Assembly: GCA_016779485.1 (NCBI GenBank)
Contig: JADHNN010000001.1
Location: 66,681 to 130,680 of the forward strand
From: Gammaproteobacteria bacterium
GTDB lineage: Bacteria; Pseudomonadota; Gammaproteobacteria; GCA-002705445; GCA-002716945
DNA: 64,000 nucleotides
Direction of reading: 5' to 3'
Within the stretch, counting starts at the first letter, position 1. Each line of letters starts with the position of its first letter. Of this stretch, positions 21,441-31,523 are shown in pieces. Under the pieces are notes generated by a model, which saw only the letters and a list, made by a program, of their open reading frames with translations, was not told where the DNA came from and did not search any database. Made by a program: the position numbers and the translations under genes.

Positions 21441-22601
21441 ATGTATTATTTCACCTCAGAAAGTGTATCTCCTGGACATCCCGATAAATTATGTGACCAT
21501 CTTTCAGATTCTATTCTTGATCATGTATTAGAACAAGATAAACATTCTAGAGTAGCTTGCGAAACATTTGTTAAAGGAAAAGAAAATCAATCAGGTACGG
21601 TAGTTGTTGGTGGTGAAATAACCACAAGTGGAAACTTAAATATTGATAAGTTAATTAGAGAGACAATTCTAGAGATTGGCTACAATTCGAATGAACTAGG
21701 ATTCAACGGCAATGAATGCGAAATTATAAAATTATTAACTAAACAGTCTCCAGATATACAGATGGGTGTTGATCGCTCAGATCAAAAAAAGCAAGGTGCC
21801 GGCGACCAAGGTTTAATGTTTGGTTATGCCACAGATGAAACAGAATTTTTAATGCCCTCACCTATTTATTACTCTCACCGTTTAGTTGAAAAACAGACTG
21901 AACTATTAAGATCAAAAAAAGTGTCTTGGCTCAGACCGGATGCAAAAAGCCAAGTTACTTTTCGGTATGAAAATGATAGGCCAACTTTTGTTGATACTGT
22001 TGTTCTATCCACACAACATTCCTCAGAGATAGATCTTGAAGAATTAAGAGAATTTGTAAAAAATGAGATTATATTTAAAGTGATACCTAGTTCACTTATA
22101 AATGAAAAAACAAGAATATTTATTAATCCTACAGGAAACTTCGTTGAAGGCGGACCTCTTGGAGATTCAGGATTAACTGGAAGAAAAATTATTGTTGATA
22201 CTTACGGAGGAATGGCTAGACATGGCGGTGGAGCATTCTCAGGTAAGGATCCATCTAAAGTTGATAGGTCAGCAGCATACGCTGCAAGATATATTGCAAA
22301 AAATATTGTTGCAGCCAATTTAGCAACAAGATGTGAGATTCAACTATCGTATGCAATCGGTGTAGCAGAGCCTACATCAACACTAGTAAATACTTTTGGG
22401 ACAGGCGTTATATCCGATGAAAAACTTTCCAGTATTATTAATAATGTTTTTGACTTAACACCATATGGTATTATCACTTCATTAGATTTATTAAATGTTA
22501 AATATAAACCAACTGCAGGATTTGGGCATTTCGGTCGAAATGATAAGAATTTTACATGGGAACAAACAGATAAGGTTGATATACTTAAATCTGCAATTTA
22601 A
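21441..22601 (+). CDS. metK: S-adenosylmethionine synthetase
   Basis: The 386-residue enzyme makes S-adenosylmethionine from methionine and ATP. Signatures are [17 protein letters not shown] at the N-terminus, [15 protein letters not shown] in the middle, and [20 protein letters not shown] with the P-loop-like segment. The end [13 protein letters not shown] is typical. It is followed after 13 bases by ahcY, so synthesis of SAM and recycling of S-adenosylhomocysteine are linked in one unit. Confidence 0.97.
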   Translation: MYYFTSESVSPGHPDKLCDHLSDSILDHVLEQDKHSRVACETFVKGKENQSGTVVVGGEITTSGNLNIDKLIRETILEIGYNSNELGFNGNECEIIKLLTKQSPDIQMGVDRSDQKKQGAGDQGLMFGYATDETEFLMPSPIYYSHRLVEKQTELLRSKKVSWLRPDAKSQVTFRYENDRPTFVDTVVLSTQHSSEIDLEELREFVKNEIIFKVIPSSLINEKTRIFINPTGNFVEGGPLGDSGLTGRKIIVDTYGGMARHGGGAFSGKDPSKVDRSAAYAARYIAKNIVAANLATRCEIQLSYAIGVAEPTSTLVNTFGTGVISDEKLSSIINNVFDLTPYGIITSLDLLNVKYKPTAGFGHFGRNDKNFTWEQTDKVDILKSAI

Positions 22602-22614
22602 ATATAGGTTAAAT

Positions 22615-23928
22615 ATGGAATTAGATAAAGTTAAAAAAATTAAGGATGATTACAAGGTTGCAGATATGAGTCTTGCAAGCTTTGGACACAAAGAAATCAG
22701 AATTGCTGAGACAGAAATGCCTGGTCTTATGGCACTTAGAAAAGAATATGGTTCTAAGAAACCACTTGAAGGAACTAGAATTATTGGCTGTTTACATATG
22801 ACGATTCAAACAGCTGTGTTAATTGAAACTTTAGTTGAATTAGGAGCAGATGTCAGATGGTCGTCTTGTAATATTTTCTCTACTCAGGACCATGCGGCGG
22901 CAGCTATAGCTGATCAAAATATTCCAGTATTCGCTTGGAAAGGAGAGACAGAAGAAGAATATATATGGTGTCTGAAACAGTCCATCGAGGGTAACCCAGA
23001 CTGGAAACCAAATCTATTGCTTGATGACGGCGGAGACCTAACAAGCATGATACATAAAGAATACCCTCATCTGATTGAGGACATCAAAGGCGTTTCAGAA
23101 GAGACTACTACAGGCGTTCTGAGATTATATGATATGGCAAAAGAAGGATCACTAAAAATGCCAGCAATAAATGTGAATGACTCTGTAACTAAATCAAAAT
23201 TTGATAATTTGTATGGCTGTCGAGAATCACTTGTAGATGGCATTAAAAGAGCAACAGATACAATGATTGCAGGAAAGCATTGTATTGTCTGTGGATTTGG
23301 AGATGTAGGAAAAGGTTCAGCTGAATCACTGAGGGCTCTTGGTGCAAAAGTTATGGTTACAGAGATAGACCCTATCTGTGCACTTCAAGCGTGTATGGAA
23401 GGTTACGATGTAGTAAGACTTGAGGATAAGATAGGTGAGATAGATATCTTTTGTACAGCAACCGGTAACTACAACGTCATTACCCATGAACATATGAAAA
23501 ACATGAAAAGTGGAGCTATTGTTTGTAATATTGGACATTTTGATAATGAAATTGATGTAGCAAGTCTCAAAAACTATGAGTGGACTAATATAAAACCCCA
23601 AGTTGATGAAATTGAGTTCCCTGATGGTAAAAAAATTGTATTATTAGCGGAAGGAAGACTTATTAATCTTGGTTGCGCTACAGGTCACCCAAGCTTTGTA
23701 ATGTCTTGTTCATTTACAAATCAAGTAATGGCTCAAATAGAACTTTGGGAAAATAATAGTGAATATAAAAAAGACGTTTATGTGTTACCAAAGCACCTTG
23801 ATGAAAAAGTTGCGCTCTTACACCTTGATAAACTTGATGCTAAGATTACTAATCTCACTAAAGAGCAAGCAAACTATATAGGCGTTAAAACAACAGGGCC
23901 TTTCAAAAAAGATACATATCGATACTAA
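22615..23928 (+). CDS. ahcY: Adenosylhomocysteinase
   Basis: The 437-residue NAD-dependent enzyme splits S-adenosylhomocysteine to homocysteine and adenosine, relieving inhibition of methyltransferases. The start at 22615 ([18 protein letters not shown]) is chosen because the 40 residues encoded upstream lie inside metK and do not fit the family; AGGTT precedes this ATG. Motifs include [16 protein letters not shown], the NAD-binding [18 protein letters not shown] and [14 protein letters not shown]. The C-terminus [13 protein letters not shown] supplies the Lys/Tyr that reach the partner subunit's NAD. Confidence 0.97.
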   Translation: MELDKVKKIKDDYKVADMSLASFGHKEIRIAETEMPGLMALRKEYGSKKPLEGTRIIGCLHMTIQTAVLIETLVELGADVRWSSCNIFSTQDHAAAAIADQNIPVFAWKGETEEEYIWCLKQSIEGNPDWKPNLLLDDGGDLTSMIHKEYPHLIEDIKGVSEETTTGVLRLYDMAKEGSLKMPAINVNDSVTKSKFDNLYGCRESLVDGIKRATDTMIAGKHCIVCGFGDVGKGSAESLRALGAKVMVTEIDPICALQACMEGYDVVRLEDKIGEIDIFCTATGNYNVITHEHMKNMKSGAIVCNIGHFDNEIDVASLKNYEWTNIKPQVDEIEFPDGKKIVLLAEGRLINLGCATGHPSFVMSCSFTNQVMAQIELWENNSEYKKDVYVLPKHLDEKVALLHLDKLDAKITNLTKEQANYIGVKTTGPFKKDTYRY

Positions 23929-23944
23929 TTAGTTTAATCTAATT

Positions 23945-25300
23945 ATGAAACACTCTAAGTTAGTAAAAAAAGACTTAAAAGTTGTATGGCACCCGTGCAC
24001 TCAAATGAAGGATCACGAGAAAATTCCTATGATTCCTATCAAATCAGGTAAAGGTGTTTGGCTATATGATTATGATGATAATAAATATCTTGATGCTATA
24101 AGTTCTTGGTGGGTAAATATCTTTGGTCATTCTAATACCTTTATTAATAACAGCATTAAAAAGCAGTTATCAAAACTTGAACATGTACTGTTAGCTGGTT
24201 TCACTCACGAGCCAGCCATAAATCTTGCTGAAAATTTAATATCACTTACACCAAAGAAAATTACTAAGTGTTTCTTTACAGATAACGGATCATCATCTGT
24301 GGATGCAGCAATGAAGATGAGTTATCACTATTGGCAAAACAAAGGTAAGAGATCTAAAAAAAGTTTTATTGCATTGTCTAATAGTTATCATGGAGAAACA
24401 TTAGGTTCGCTATCTGTAAGTAATATTGATTTATATAAAAAGACCTATGAAAGCATTCTAAAAGACACAATAATTGTCGAATCACCTGATAATTATAATA
24501 AAAAAGATAATATATCTGAAGCACAACATGCTGAATTGATGTTTGATAAGATGCATCAAACAATTAAGAAAAATCATAAAAATGTTTGCGCTGTTATAGT
24601 TGAGCCATTGATACAATGTGCTGGATATATGAGGATGTATCATCCTAGGTATTTAGAACTTTTAAGAGAGGCATGCACGAAATATAATATTCACTTAATA
24701 GCAGATGAAATTGCGGTTGGTTTTGGAAGAACAGGAACTATGTTTGGTTTTGAGCAGGCCAAGATAACTCCTGACATAATTTGTTTATCAAAAGGAATAA
24801 CAGGTGGATATATGACACTTTCTACTATCCTAACTACAGATGATATTTATGAAGCCTTCTATGATGAATATGAAAAACTCAATGCATTTTTACATTCACA
24901 CAGCTATACTGCGAACCCTATTGCCTGCTCTGCAGCGAACGCAACATTAGAATTATTCAAAACTAAAAAAACTATAGAAAAAAATAAAGCATTATCTTCT
25001 TATATGGAAAAATCATTTGAATCATTAAAAGATCATCCACATGTATCTGATGTTAGACAAACAGGTATGGTGCTTGCAATTGAGATGGTGAAAAATAAAA
25101 AGAATCGTAGAGCTTATAATTGGAAAGAAAGAAGAGGTATAAGAGCCTATCTCCATGGTTTGAAAAATAATGTTCTTATGAGACCTCTAGGTAATGTACT
25201 TTATTTTATGCCGCCTTATGTTATTTCAAAAAAAGAGATATCATTTGTATCAGAGATTATGAAAGAAGGTGTCAATGAAGCAACAAAAAAAAGTTCATAG
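23945..25300 (+). CDS. bioA: Adenosylmethionine-8-amino-7-oxononanoate aminotransferase
   Basis: The 451-residue PLP enzyme converts KAPA to DAPA in biotin synthesis using SAM as amino donor. It has WHPCTQMKDH at the N-terminus (BioA signature), DNGSSSVDAAMKM (PLP phosphate loop), IADEIAVGFGRTG with the PLP Asp, and SKGITGGYMTLS with the Schiff-base Lys. It lies just after metK-ahcY, which fits its use of SAM. It overlaps rsmE by about 26 bases. The other biotin genes seen here, bioC and the bioH-like gene, are at 7-9 kb. Confidence 0.95.
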   Translation: MKHSKLVKKDLKVVWHPCTQMKDHEKIPMIPIKSGKGVWLYDYDDNKYLDAISSWWVNIFGHSNTFINNSIKKQLSKLEHVLLAGFTHEPAINLAENLISLTPKKITKCFFTDNGSSSVDAAMKMSYHYWQNKGKRSKKSFIALSNSYHGETLGSLSVSNIDLYKKTYESILKDTIIVESPDNYNKKDNISEAQHAELMFDKMHQTIKKNHKNVCAVIVEPLIQCAGYMRMYHPRYLELLREACTKYNIHLIADEIAVGFGRTGTMFGFEQAKITPDIICLSKGITGGYMTLSTILTTDDIYEAFYDEYEKLNAFLHSHSYTANPIACSAANATLELFKTKKTIEKNKALSSYMEKSFESLKDHPHVSDVRQTGMVLAIEMVKNKKNRRAYNWKERRGIRAYLHGLKNNVLMRPLGNVLYFMPPYVISKKEISFVSEIMKEGVNEATKKSS

Positions 25301-26039
25301 AATATATATAGAATCTGACTTTTCCGATGATTCCCATGAATGTTCTGATCATTTAGCTCATAGATTAATAAATGTCTTAAGAATCAAACAATGTGATGAA
25401 ATAATTATTTTTAATCATAAAAAGAAACAATATTTATGTAACTTAGAAATTAAAAAAAATAATACAATACTTCTTAAGATAAATAATGAAATTATAAGCA
25501 CAAGTACCCCACAAATAAATATTTCTTTATCAGTAGCAATAGTTAGCATGAATATAATGGATTTAATCATTCAGAAATCTGTCGAGTTAGGAGTCAAAAA
25601 CTTTTATCCTGTTTATTCTAAAAGAAGTCAATATTCTGATGTTAATAAAAAAATTGAACATTGGAATAAAATAATTATTCACTCAAGTGAACAGTGCGGA
25701 AGATATGAATTAATGAATATTCATACTCCTATCTCTCTTGAAGAGCATGTTGCATTAGATAAATCAATACCAAGATATCTTCTTCATCAAAATGGACAGT
25801 CATTTACATCTAAAGAGCTATCTGATAAAAGTATCTCTTTTTTTGTTGGACCAGAAGGTGGTTTTGATGAGAGTGAACTAGAACTATTTTCAATAAATAA
25901 ATGGAAAATAAAAAAAATTAGTGAGAATATACTTAGAACTGAAACAGCATGTATATCTGCAATAACATTGGTAAATAATTATGAAAGCTTTTCAAGACAT
26001 AGTATACAGCGATCGAAAAAGTCATCAAAATATTCATGA
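25275..26039 (+). CDS. rsmE: 16S rRNA (uracil-1498-N3)-methyltransferase RsmE
   Basis: The SPOUT-family enzyme methylates U1498 of 16S rRNA with SAM. I use the ATG at 25275 (254 residues), which has AGAAGG six bases upstream; a GTG six bases earlier is an alternative. The N-terminal PUA-like part has HRIYIES and HLAHRLINVLRIK; the knot region has FVGPEGGFDESELELF and ILRTETACISAI. The end of the gene overlaps gshA by 59 bases, the longest same-strand overlap in this run; in many bacteria rsmE and gshB are neighbours. Confidence 0.92.
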   Translation: MKQQKKVHRIYIESDFSDDSHECSDHLAHRLINVLRIKQCDEIIIFNHKKKQYLCNLEIKKNNTILLKINNEIISTSTPQINISLSVAIVSMNIMDLIIQKSVELGVKNFYPVYSKRSQYSDVNKKIEHWNKIIIHSSEQCGRYELMNIHTPISLEEHVALDKSIPRYLLHQNGQSFTSKELSDKSISFFVGPEGGFDESELELFSINKWKIKKISENILRTETACISAITLVNNYESFSRHSIQRSKKSSKYS

Positions 26040-27216
26040 ATGTATAATAGCTAATTATCAGATAATAGAGAGTTGGTTCAGAAATCAATGGCTTAAATAT
26101 CCAGCACCTTTTTATTCGTCCATAGATATAAGAAACTCTGGATTTAAGATATCACCTATTGATACAAATTTATTTCCTGCTGGTTTTAACAATCTAAATA
26201 ATGATTTTGAATCTTTATACATAACAGCCGTAAAGCACTCTCTTGATAGCTTTAAGACAAGTATTGATAAGATTTTAATAATTCCCGAGGACCATACGAG
26301 AAATTTACATTACCTAAAAAGTTTAGAATATTTGTCTAGTTTAATTGAAAAAGCAGGTTATGAAGTTAAAGTTAGCAAACCAACAATCGTAGATAATACT
26401 AACTTCAAAATAGTCAACTCAATACTTGAGTATGACGGATTTGTTCCTGATGCAATTCTTTTAAACAATGACTTATCTTCAGGCATTCCCTCATTCTTAG
26501 ATAACGTCAAACAACTAATCTTGCCCTCTAAAAATATCGGCTGGACGAAAAGATCAAAATCAGAACATTTCAATTATTATAGTGATGTATGCAGCAACTT
26601 CTCTAATCTTCTTGATATTGATTCTTGGTTGATTGACCCAGAGTTTAGAAACTGCGGTGAAATTAATTTCAAAACTAAGCAAGGTGAAGAATGTTTAGTT
26701 TATCACGCCGAGAAACTGTTTGATATAATAACTGATAAATATGAAAAATATGATATTAACGAGAAGCCATTTATCATTATTAAGGCTGACTCAGGAACCT
26801 ATGGAATGGGTGTAATTTCAATTGATAATATAGATCAAATTAAAAATCTTAATAGAAAGCAAAGAAATAAAATGCTATCAACTAAAGGTAACAACTCTCT
26901 AGATAAAGTTATTTTACAGGAAGGTGTTTATTCATTTGAACAAACTAGAGAATCATCAAATGTAGCAGAGCCAGTGATATACTCATTCTCAAATTTTCTT
27001 ATCGGGGGTTTCTATAGAACTCATGAAAATAAAGCTAATAATGAAAACCTAAATTCACCTGGAATGGTTTTTCATCCAATACCTCTTAATGATATTTGTA
27101 TAGCGCCAAATTTAAAACTTCCAATTGATTCACCAATAAACAAATATTATGTATATGGTGTAGTTGCACGACTTGCTATTTTAGCAGCGGCAAAAGAACT
27201 ATTTAATATAGATTAA
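25981..27216 (+). CDS. gshA: Glutamate-cysteine ligase, Acidithiobacillus type
   Basis: This 411-residue enzyme is read as the first step of glutathione synthesis, joining glutamate and cysteine. It belongs to the GshA family (PF08886-like), unrelated to the E. coli enzyme. Marks are PFYSSIDIRNSGFKISPIDTNLFPAGFNN near the N-terminus and KADSGTYGMGVIS later, an ATP-grasp-like glycine loop. It is directly followed by gshB, which supports the role. The start overlaps rsmE by 59 bases; no later ATG would keep the conserved N-terminal helix, so I keep it. Confidence 0.9.
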   Translation: MKAFQDIVYSDRKSHQNIHECIIANYQIIESWFRNQWLKYPAPFYSSIDIRNSGFKISPIDTNLFPAGFNNLNNDFESLYITAVKHSLDSFKTSIDKILIIPEDHTRNLHYLKSLEYLSSLIEKAGYEVKVSKPTIVDNTNFKIVNSILEYDGFVPDAILLNNDLSSGIPSFLDNVKQLILPSKNIGWTKRSKSEHFNYYSDVCSNFSNLLDIDSWLIDPEFRNCGEINFKTKQGEECLVYHAEKLFDIITDKYEKYDINEKPFIIIKADSGTYGMGVISIDNIDQIKNLNRKQRNKMLSTKGNNSLDKVILQEGVYSFEQTRESSNVAEPVIYSFSNFLIGGFYRTHENKANNENLNSPGMVFHPIPLNDICIAPNLKLPIDSPINKYYVYGVVARLAILAAAKELFNID

Positions 27217-27217
27217 T

Positions 27218-28162
27218 ATGTTTGTAATTGGAATATTAATGGACTCAATTGAATCAATAGACTTTAGGTCCGATTCGACAATTAGTCTAATCAAATGTCT
27301 TCAGAACAAATCCAATATAAAACTTATTGATCCTAAATCAATCTATCAAGAATCAAATATTATTAATGGCATAGTATATGATGTCCAAATAAATTCTATT
27401 CGTAAGTCAGAGTATGAACTCACTAAAAGAAAAAATATCAATCTTAATAAATTAGATTGTATTCTCTTTAGAAAAGACCCGCCTGTTGATAGCCGCTATA
27501 TTTCTCTTCTTCAAATAATAAAACAACTTGAGTACCAAAATACGCTTATTTTGAACTCTCCTGATAGTCTAATAAAATTTAATGAAAAGATACTTGGCTA
27601 TGAATTATCAAATCCTAAAGTGCCGACTGTAATCGGATCTAGTTTAAAAAAAATAAAAGTTCTTTTGAATACTCATAAAGAAATTGTACTTAAACCGATG
27701 AACATGATGGCTGGAAAAGGTATTATAAGATTGAAACAGAATAAGGACTCTATCAAAAAAATAAATGAATATTTGGAAAAATATAAAATAATAATTGCTC
27801 AGAAATTCTTAAGAGAAATAAAAGATGGAGATAACAGGATTATAATTTATGACGGTATAATTCATGATAAAGTTATGACCCGTTATCCTAGTAAAGGAGA
27901 TTTTAGATCTAACTTAGCATGCGGCGGCAGTTATAAAATACAGGAAATAAATAAGTCTTATTTGCCATTACTATCTGATATTGCATCTTTTCTAAAATAT
28001 CATGGTATTTTTTTTGCAGGGATAGATATGATAGGTAAATATATAACAGAGATTAATATAACTTCGCCAACAGGTCTCCAACAAATTGGCAAAGGTCTAT
28101 CTAACAAAATCTCTAATAAGTTACTCGAAAGAGTAAAAGTTTTTCATGAATTTACTAAATAG
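27218..28162 (+). CDS. gshB: Glutathione synthetase
   Basis: The 314-residue ATP-grasp enzyme adds glycine to gamma-glutamylcysteine. The N-terminus ILMDSIESIDFRSDSTISL matches GshB, FRKDPPVDSRYI is the substrate region, and VLKPMNMMAGKGIIRL and GDNRIIIYDG are the ATP-grasp parts. ITEINITSPTGLQQI near the end binds magnesium and substrate. It lies one base after gshA and abuts ruvX, forming a compact gshA-gshB-ruvX-pyrB series. Confidence 0.95.
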   Translation: MFVIGILMDSIESIDFRSDSTISLIKCLQNKSNIKLIDPKSIYQESNIINGIVYDVQINSIRKSEYELTKRKNINLNKLDCILFRKDPPVDSRYISLLQIIKQLEYQNTLILNSPDSLIKFNEKILGYELSNPKVPTVIGSSLKKIKVLLNTHKEIVLKPMNMMAGKGIIRLKQNKDSIKKINEYLEKYKIIIAQKFLREIKDGDNRIIIYDGIIHDKVMTRYPSKGDFRSNLACGGSYKIQEINKSYLPLLSDIASFLKYHGIFFAGIDMIGKYITEINITSPTGLQQIGKGLSNKISNKLLERVKVFHEFTK

Positions 28163-28582
28163 ATGAATAATTACTTTTTGCTTGGTATTGATTATGGCCA
28201 AAAAAAATCAGGCCTAGCTATAGGCCAAAGTATTACAAAAAGCTGTCGCCCGTTAAAAATAATATATAATAATCTACTGGATGAAATTGAAGCAACAGTT
28301 CTTGAATGGGATATAAAAATAATAATTATAGGATATCCAGAATATAAAAAAGAAGGAAAAATACAAAAAAAAATAAAGTTATTATCAGAGGAAATTAAAA
28401 CAAGAATCAATAATCAAATAAAAATAATATTACATAACGAAGCGCTAACTAGTGAAATGGCAAAGAGTAAATTCAAAGAAATGAGAAACAAAGGGCTTAC
28501 AAAAAAGAAATTAAGTGATTATGATGATATATCTGCATCTATTATCTTGCAAAGCTGGGTCAATGAAAATATTATTGACTAG
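28163..28582 (+). CDS. ruvX: RuvX/YqgF family nuclease (putative pre-16S rRNA nuclease)
   Basis: The 139-residue RNase H-fold protein begins with LGIDYGQKKSGLAIG, the Asp-bearing first strand, and has ILHNEALTSEMAK and DYDDISASIILQSW with the remaining acidic residues. YqgF/RuvX proteins process the 5' end of 16S rRNA and were once viewed as Holliday junction resolvases. It abuts gshB and pyrB without a base between. In Pseudomonas a yqgE gene lies between gshB and yqgF; it is missing here. Confidence 0.9.
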   Translation: MNNYFLLGIDYGQKKSGLAIGQSITKSCRPLKIIYNNLLDEIEATVLEWDIKIIIIGYPEYKKEGKIQKKIKLLSEEIKTRINNQIKIILHNEALTSEMAKSKFKEMRNKGLTKKKLSDYDDISASIILQSWVNENIID

Positions 28583-29521
28583 ATGAAGATAAATCATAAT
28601 ATTCAAATTCAAGATAATAAACTTAAACACCTCCTTAATATTAAATCTCTTCCGAAAACTCATATAATAGATATTATAAACAGAGCAGATCAATTTCATG
28701 ATAATGGAACTATACCTAGATATCATGGTAAAGTAGTAGCTAGCTTATTTTTTGAGCCCAGCACACGTACAAAAACCACATTTGAATTAGCATCTAAAAA
28801 AATATCTTCAGATTTCATAAATATCGATATCGCTAATTCGTCTACTCTGAAGGGTGAATCAATACTAGACATGATAAAAACAATTGAAGCAATGAGTTGT
28901 CAAATGTTTGTGGTCAGACACTCAGTGCCAGGCACTGCACATTATATTGCTGAATCTGTCAGTGACAAAATATCTGTTATCAATGCTGGGGATGGATCTA
29001 ATGAGCATCCAACGCAAGCAATGCTTGATATGTTTACTATTAAGAAACATAAAGGTAGATTTAAAAATCTAAAAGTTTCTATTGTTGGAGATATCCTACA
29101 TTCACGTGTAGCAAAATCACTTATTTACGCACTCAATACTTTACAGACAGGGGAGATTAATATTGTTGGTCCAAAGAAATTAATACCTGAAAATTACTCA
29201 GATATGAATGTAAACTACTACTCAAATATGAATGAAGGGATTAAAGATTCAGATGTAATTATAATGCTAAGACTTCAGAAAGAAAGAATGCATGATGCAT
29301 TGATTTCTATAGATTCATATTATGATGATTATGGTTTGAATCGAGAAAGATTAAAGTATGCACATAAAGATGTAATAGTTATGCATCCAGGGCCGATTAA
29401 TAGAGGTATAGAAATAGAATCTTCAGTCGCTGACGGTCCTAATTCTGTAATTCTTAATCAAGTATCCTATGGTATATCAGTAAGAATGGCCATCATGTCA
29501 ATATTGTTTGATAATAACTAG
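28583..29521 (+). CDS. pyrB: Aspartate carbamoyltransferase catalytic subunit
   Basis: The 312-residue enzyme joins carbamoyl phosphate and aspartate in pyrimidine synthesis. It has the carbamoyl-phosphate site FFEPSTRTKTTFELA, the GDGSNEHPTQAMLDMFTI segment and HPGPINRGIEI with the aspartate-binding residues. It directly follows ruvX. Neither pyrC nor a pyrR regulator is next to it, unlike the pyrR-pyrB-pyrC order of Pseudomonas. Confidence 0.96.
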   Translation: MKINHNIQIQDNKLKHLLNIKSLPKTHIIDIINRADQFHDNGTIPRYHGKVVASLFFEPSTRTKTTFELASKKISSDFINIDIANSSTLKGESILDMIKTIEAMSCQMFVVRHSVPGTAHYIAESVSDKISVINAGDGSNEHPTQAMLDMFTIKKHKGRFKNLKVSIVGDILHSRVAKSLIYALNTLQTGEINIVGPKKLIPENYSDMNVNYYSNMNEGIKDSDVIIMLRLQKERMHDALISIDSYYDDYGLNRERLKYAHKDVIVMHPGPINRGIEIESSVADGPNSVILNQVSYGISVRMAIMSILFDNN

Positions 29522-29523
29522 CC

Positions 29524-30180
29524 ATGTCTAATGATTATATTAATAACTATAAAAAGATAACAAATTTAATAAATAGCTATAAAAAAAAATATAATAAAGA
29601 TATCAAGTTAGTAGTAGTATCTAAAACACAAAATTTTAAAAAGATAGTTGAACTTCATAAAAATGGACAGAATGACTTTGGGGAAAACTATGTGGATGAA
29701 GCAGAATCCAAAATCAAACAAATTAATAATCAAACAATTAAATGGCATTTTATTGGCAAGATTCAATCAAATAAAATTAAAAAGATTTCAGAGTATTTCT
29801 CATGGATACATACTATTGATACAGAAAAACATATAAGAAAAATAGACGCTTTCTGTTCTCAACTGGATAAAATTATGAATGTATGCATACAAATTAATAT
29901 TGATAATGAAGCATCAAAAGGCGGTATTCATATAGATAATTTTGCAAACCTTTCAAATATTATTCAACAAATGAAAAATATTAAACTACGTGGAATAATG
30001 GCAATACCAAACCCGAATAAATCATGTTCAAGTGCTTTTGCAAAAATGAAAGATTTGTATAATAGTTGTACATATTTAGATACACTGTCTATGGGTATGA
30101 GTAAGGATTATTTATCTGCAATAGAAAACGATGCCAATATAATTAGAATAGGGAAACAAATATTTGGAGAAAGAAAATGA
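29524..30180 (+). CDS. yggS: YggS family pyridoxal phosphate homeostasis protein
   Basis: The 218-residue PLP-binding protein has the Lys in LVVVSKTQ, the segment GQNDFGENYVDEAESK, HFIGKIQSNKIKKI and the phosphate-binding LSMGMSKDY near the end. It keeps PLP levels balanced and is not known to have an enzyme activity. It lies two bases after pyrB and overlaps proC by four bases; yggS-proC-yggT is a widely kept order. Confidence 0.94.
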   Translation: MSNDYINNYKKITNLINSYKKKYNKDIKLVVVSKTQNFKKIVELHKNGQNDFGENYVDEAESKIKQINNQTIKWHFIGKIQSNKIKKISEYFSWIHTIDTEKHIRKIDAFCSQLDKIMNVCIQINIDNEASKGGIHIDNFANLSNIIQQMKNIKLRGIMAIPNPNKSCSSAFAKMKDLYNSCTYLDTLSMGMSKDYLSAIENDANIIRIGKQIFGERK

Positions 30181-30974
30181 GTAGTGAAGTAAGTATTATA
30201 GGTGCTGGAAATCTTACAGTTTCATTACTTAATGGGATTCGAAAAATAAAACATACTTATAAAATAAATGTAATCGATATTAATAAAAAAAAGCGTTCTA
30301 TTGCAAAGAAGTTCAATATTAATTTCTTTTCATCATATACAAATGTACTTTGCAAATCTGATCTGATAATTCTCATGGTTAAACCAAATAATTATAAAGA
30401 TGTTATAGACTCTATTAACCCATTCATATCTGATAGAAGTATTGTCTTAAGCTTTATGGCTGGCATAAGTACTGAAAAAATAAAAAATCAAATAGATGTT
30501 AATGTCCCGGTAGTAAGATGTATGACAAACATAACAATTAGTAATGATAAATCTTATATCTTTTATTTCGTGAAATCGTTCAATAAGCACATAAATATAA
30601 AAATAAATAAATTCTTTAATAAGTTCTCGAAATTAAAAAAATGTAAAAGCGAAGAGGAAATTGATAAAATAACAGCTCTATATGGAAGTGGTCCGGCGTA
30701 CTACGTATATTTTAATCAAATTATTAGAGATTCGTTTACAGCAATGGGTTACAAGGAAAAAGAAGCTATAGATTATACAAATGATTTAATATCAGGATCA
30801 GCAAATATCATAAAAGATAATAAGAGAAGTGATGACCTTATAGAGAAGATTGCGTCTAAAGGAGGAACTACCCAAGCTGCTTTATTAGAGCTCAATAATA
30901 ATAAACTAAATAATATTATTTCTAAATCTATTATCAAAGCATATAAGAAATCAAAAAATATTTTGAAGAAATAA
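30177..30974 (+). CDS. proC: Pyrroline-5-carboxylate reductase
   Basis: The 265-residue NAD(P)H enzyme makes proline from pyrroline-5-carboxylate. The N-terminal nucleotide-binding segment is IIGAGNLTVSLLNG, and the C-terminal domain has LYGSGPAYYVYF and SKGGTTQAALLEL, the family signature. It overlaps yggS by four bases and yggT by one. The AT-rich gene has many Lys and Asn codons, as elsewhere in the window. Confidence 0.94.
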   Translation: MSSEVSIIGAGNLTVSLLNGIRKIKHTYKINVIDINKKKRSIAKKFNINFFSSYTNVLCKSDLIILMVKPNNYKDVIDSINPFISDRSIVLSFMAGISTEKIKNQIDVNVPVVRCMTNITISNDKSYIFYFVKSFNKHINIKINKFFNKFSKLKKCKSEEEIDKITALYGSGPAYYVYFNQIIRDSFTAMGYKEKEAIDYTNDLISGSANIIKDNKRSDDLIEKIASKGGTTQAALLELNNNKLNNIISKSIIKAYKKSKNILKK

Positions 30975-31522
30975 TGTCTACAATATCCTCAATTACTTAT
31001 TTAGTTCTAAGCGCATGCCAATTTTTAATATTATTGAGGTATATTTGTCAGACAACTGATGTTAGCTATTACAATACTGTAACCCAGTCGATAGCTAAGC
31101 TTAGTGGTTTCTTAATAAAGCCTTTTGAAATCCTTGGAATTAAAATAAACTCTTACGTATTATTTGTACTCTTGTATGGATTTACTTATCTCAAACTTTA
31201 CCTACCTCTATTAGTTAATAATCAAACTTATCCATTAGATAGCCTCACTATTGTATCTTTTGGATATTTGTTAAGAGACCTAATTAATATATATTGGTAT
31301 TTAATAGTTATTTCCGCAATTAAGAGTTGGTTCAATGTATTCGTGAGTCACCCAATTTTTAACCTCGTAGATGAATTATGTGAGCCATTGTATAGGTATG
31401 CTAGATCTGCCATTCCCTCAATTTCAGGTATTGATTTCTCTCCAATAATAATCCTTGTAATATTGCAAGTTTTGGAGATAGTATTTGTCCCAAGAATTTT
31501 TAACTTAACGAGTCTGTTATAA
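30974..31522 (+). CDS. yggT: YggT family membrane protein
   Basis: The 182-residue protein has two YggT repeats, each with a membrane pair and a short amphipathic region (FLIKPFEILG, and LCEPLYRYARSAIPSISGIDFSPIIILVIL in the second half, abbreviated by motif). Its role in bacteria is not well defined; related proteins affect osmotic tolerance and division-plane or membrane organisation. It overlaps proC by one base and ends one base before metX. Confidence 0.88.
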   Translation: MSTISSITYLVLSACQFLILLRYICQTTDVSYYNTVTQSIAKLSGFLIKPFEILGIKINSYVLFVLLYGFTYLKLYLPLLVNNQTYPLDSLTIVSFGYLLRDLINIYWYLIVISAIKSWFNVFVSHPIFNLVDELCEPLYRYARSAIPSISGIDFSPIIILVILQVLEIVFVPRIFNLTSLL

Positions 31523-31523
31523 T

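Noticed and set aside
22495-22614. 40-residue N-terminal extension of AhcY
   Set aside because: It lies within the metK coding sequence and does not match the family; AGGTT precedes the ATG at 22615.
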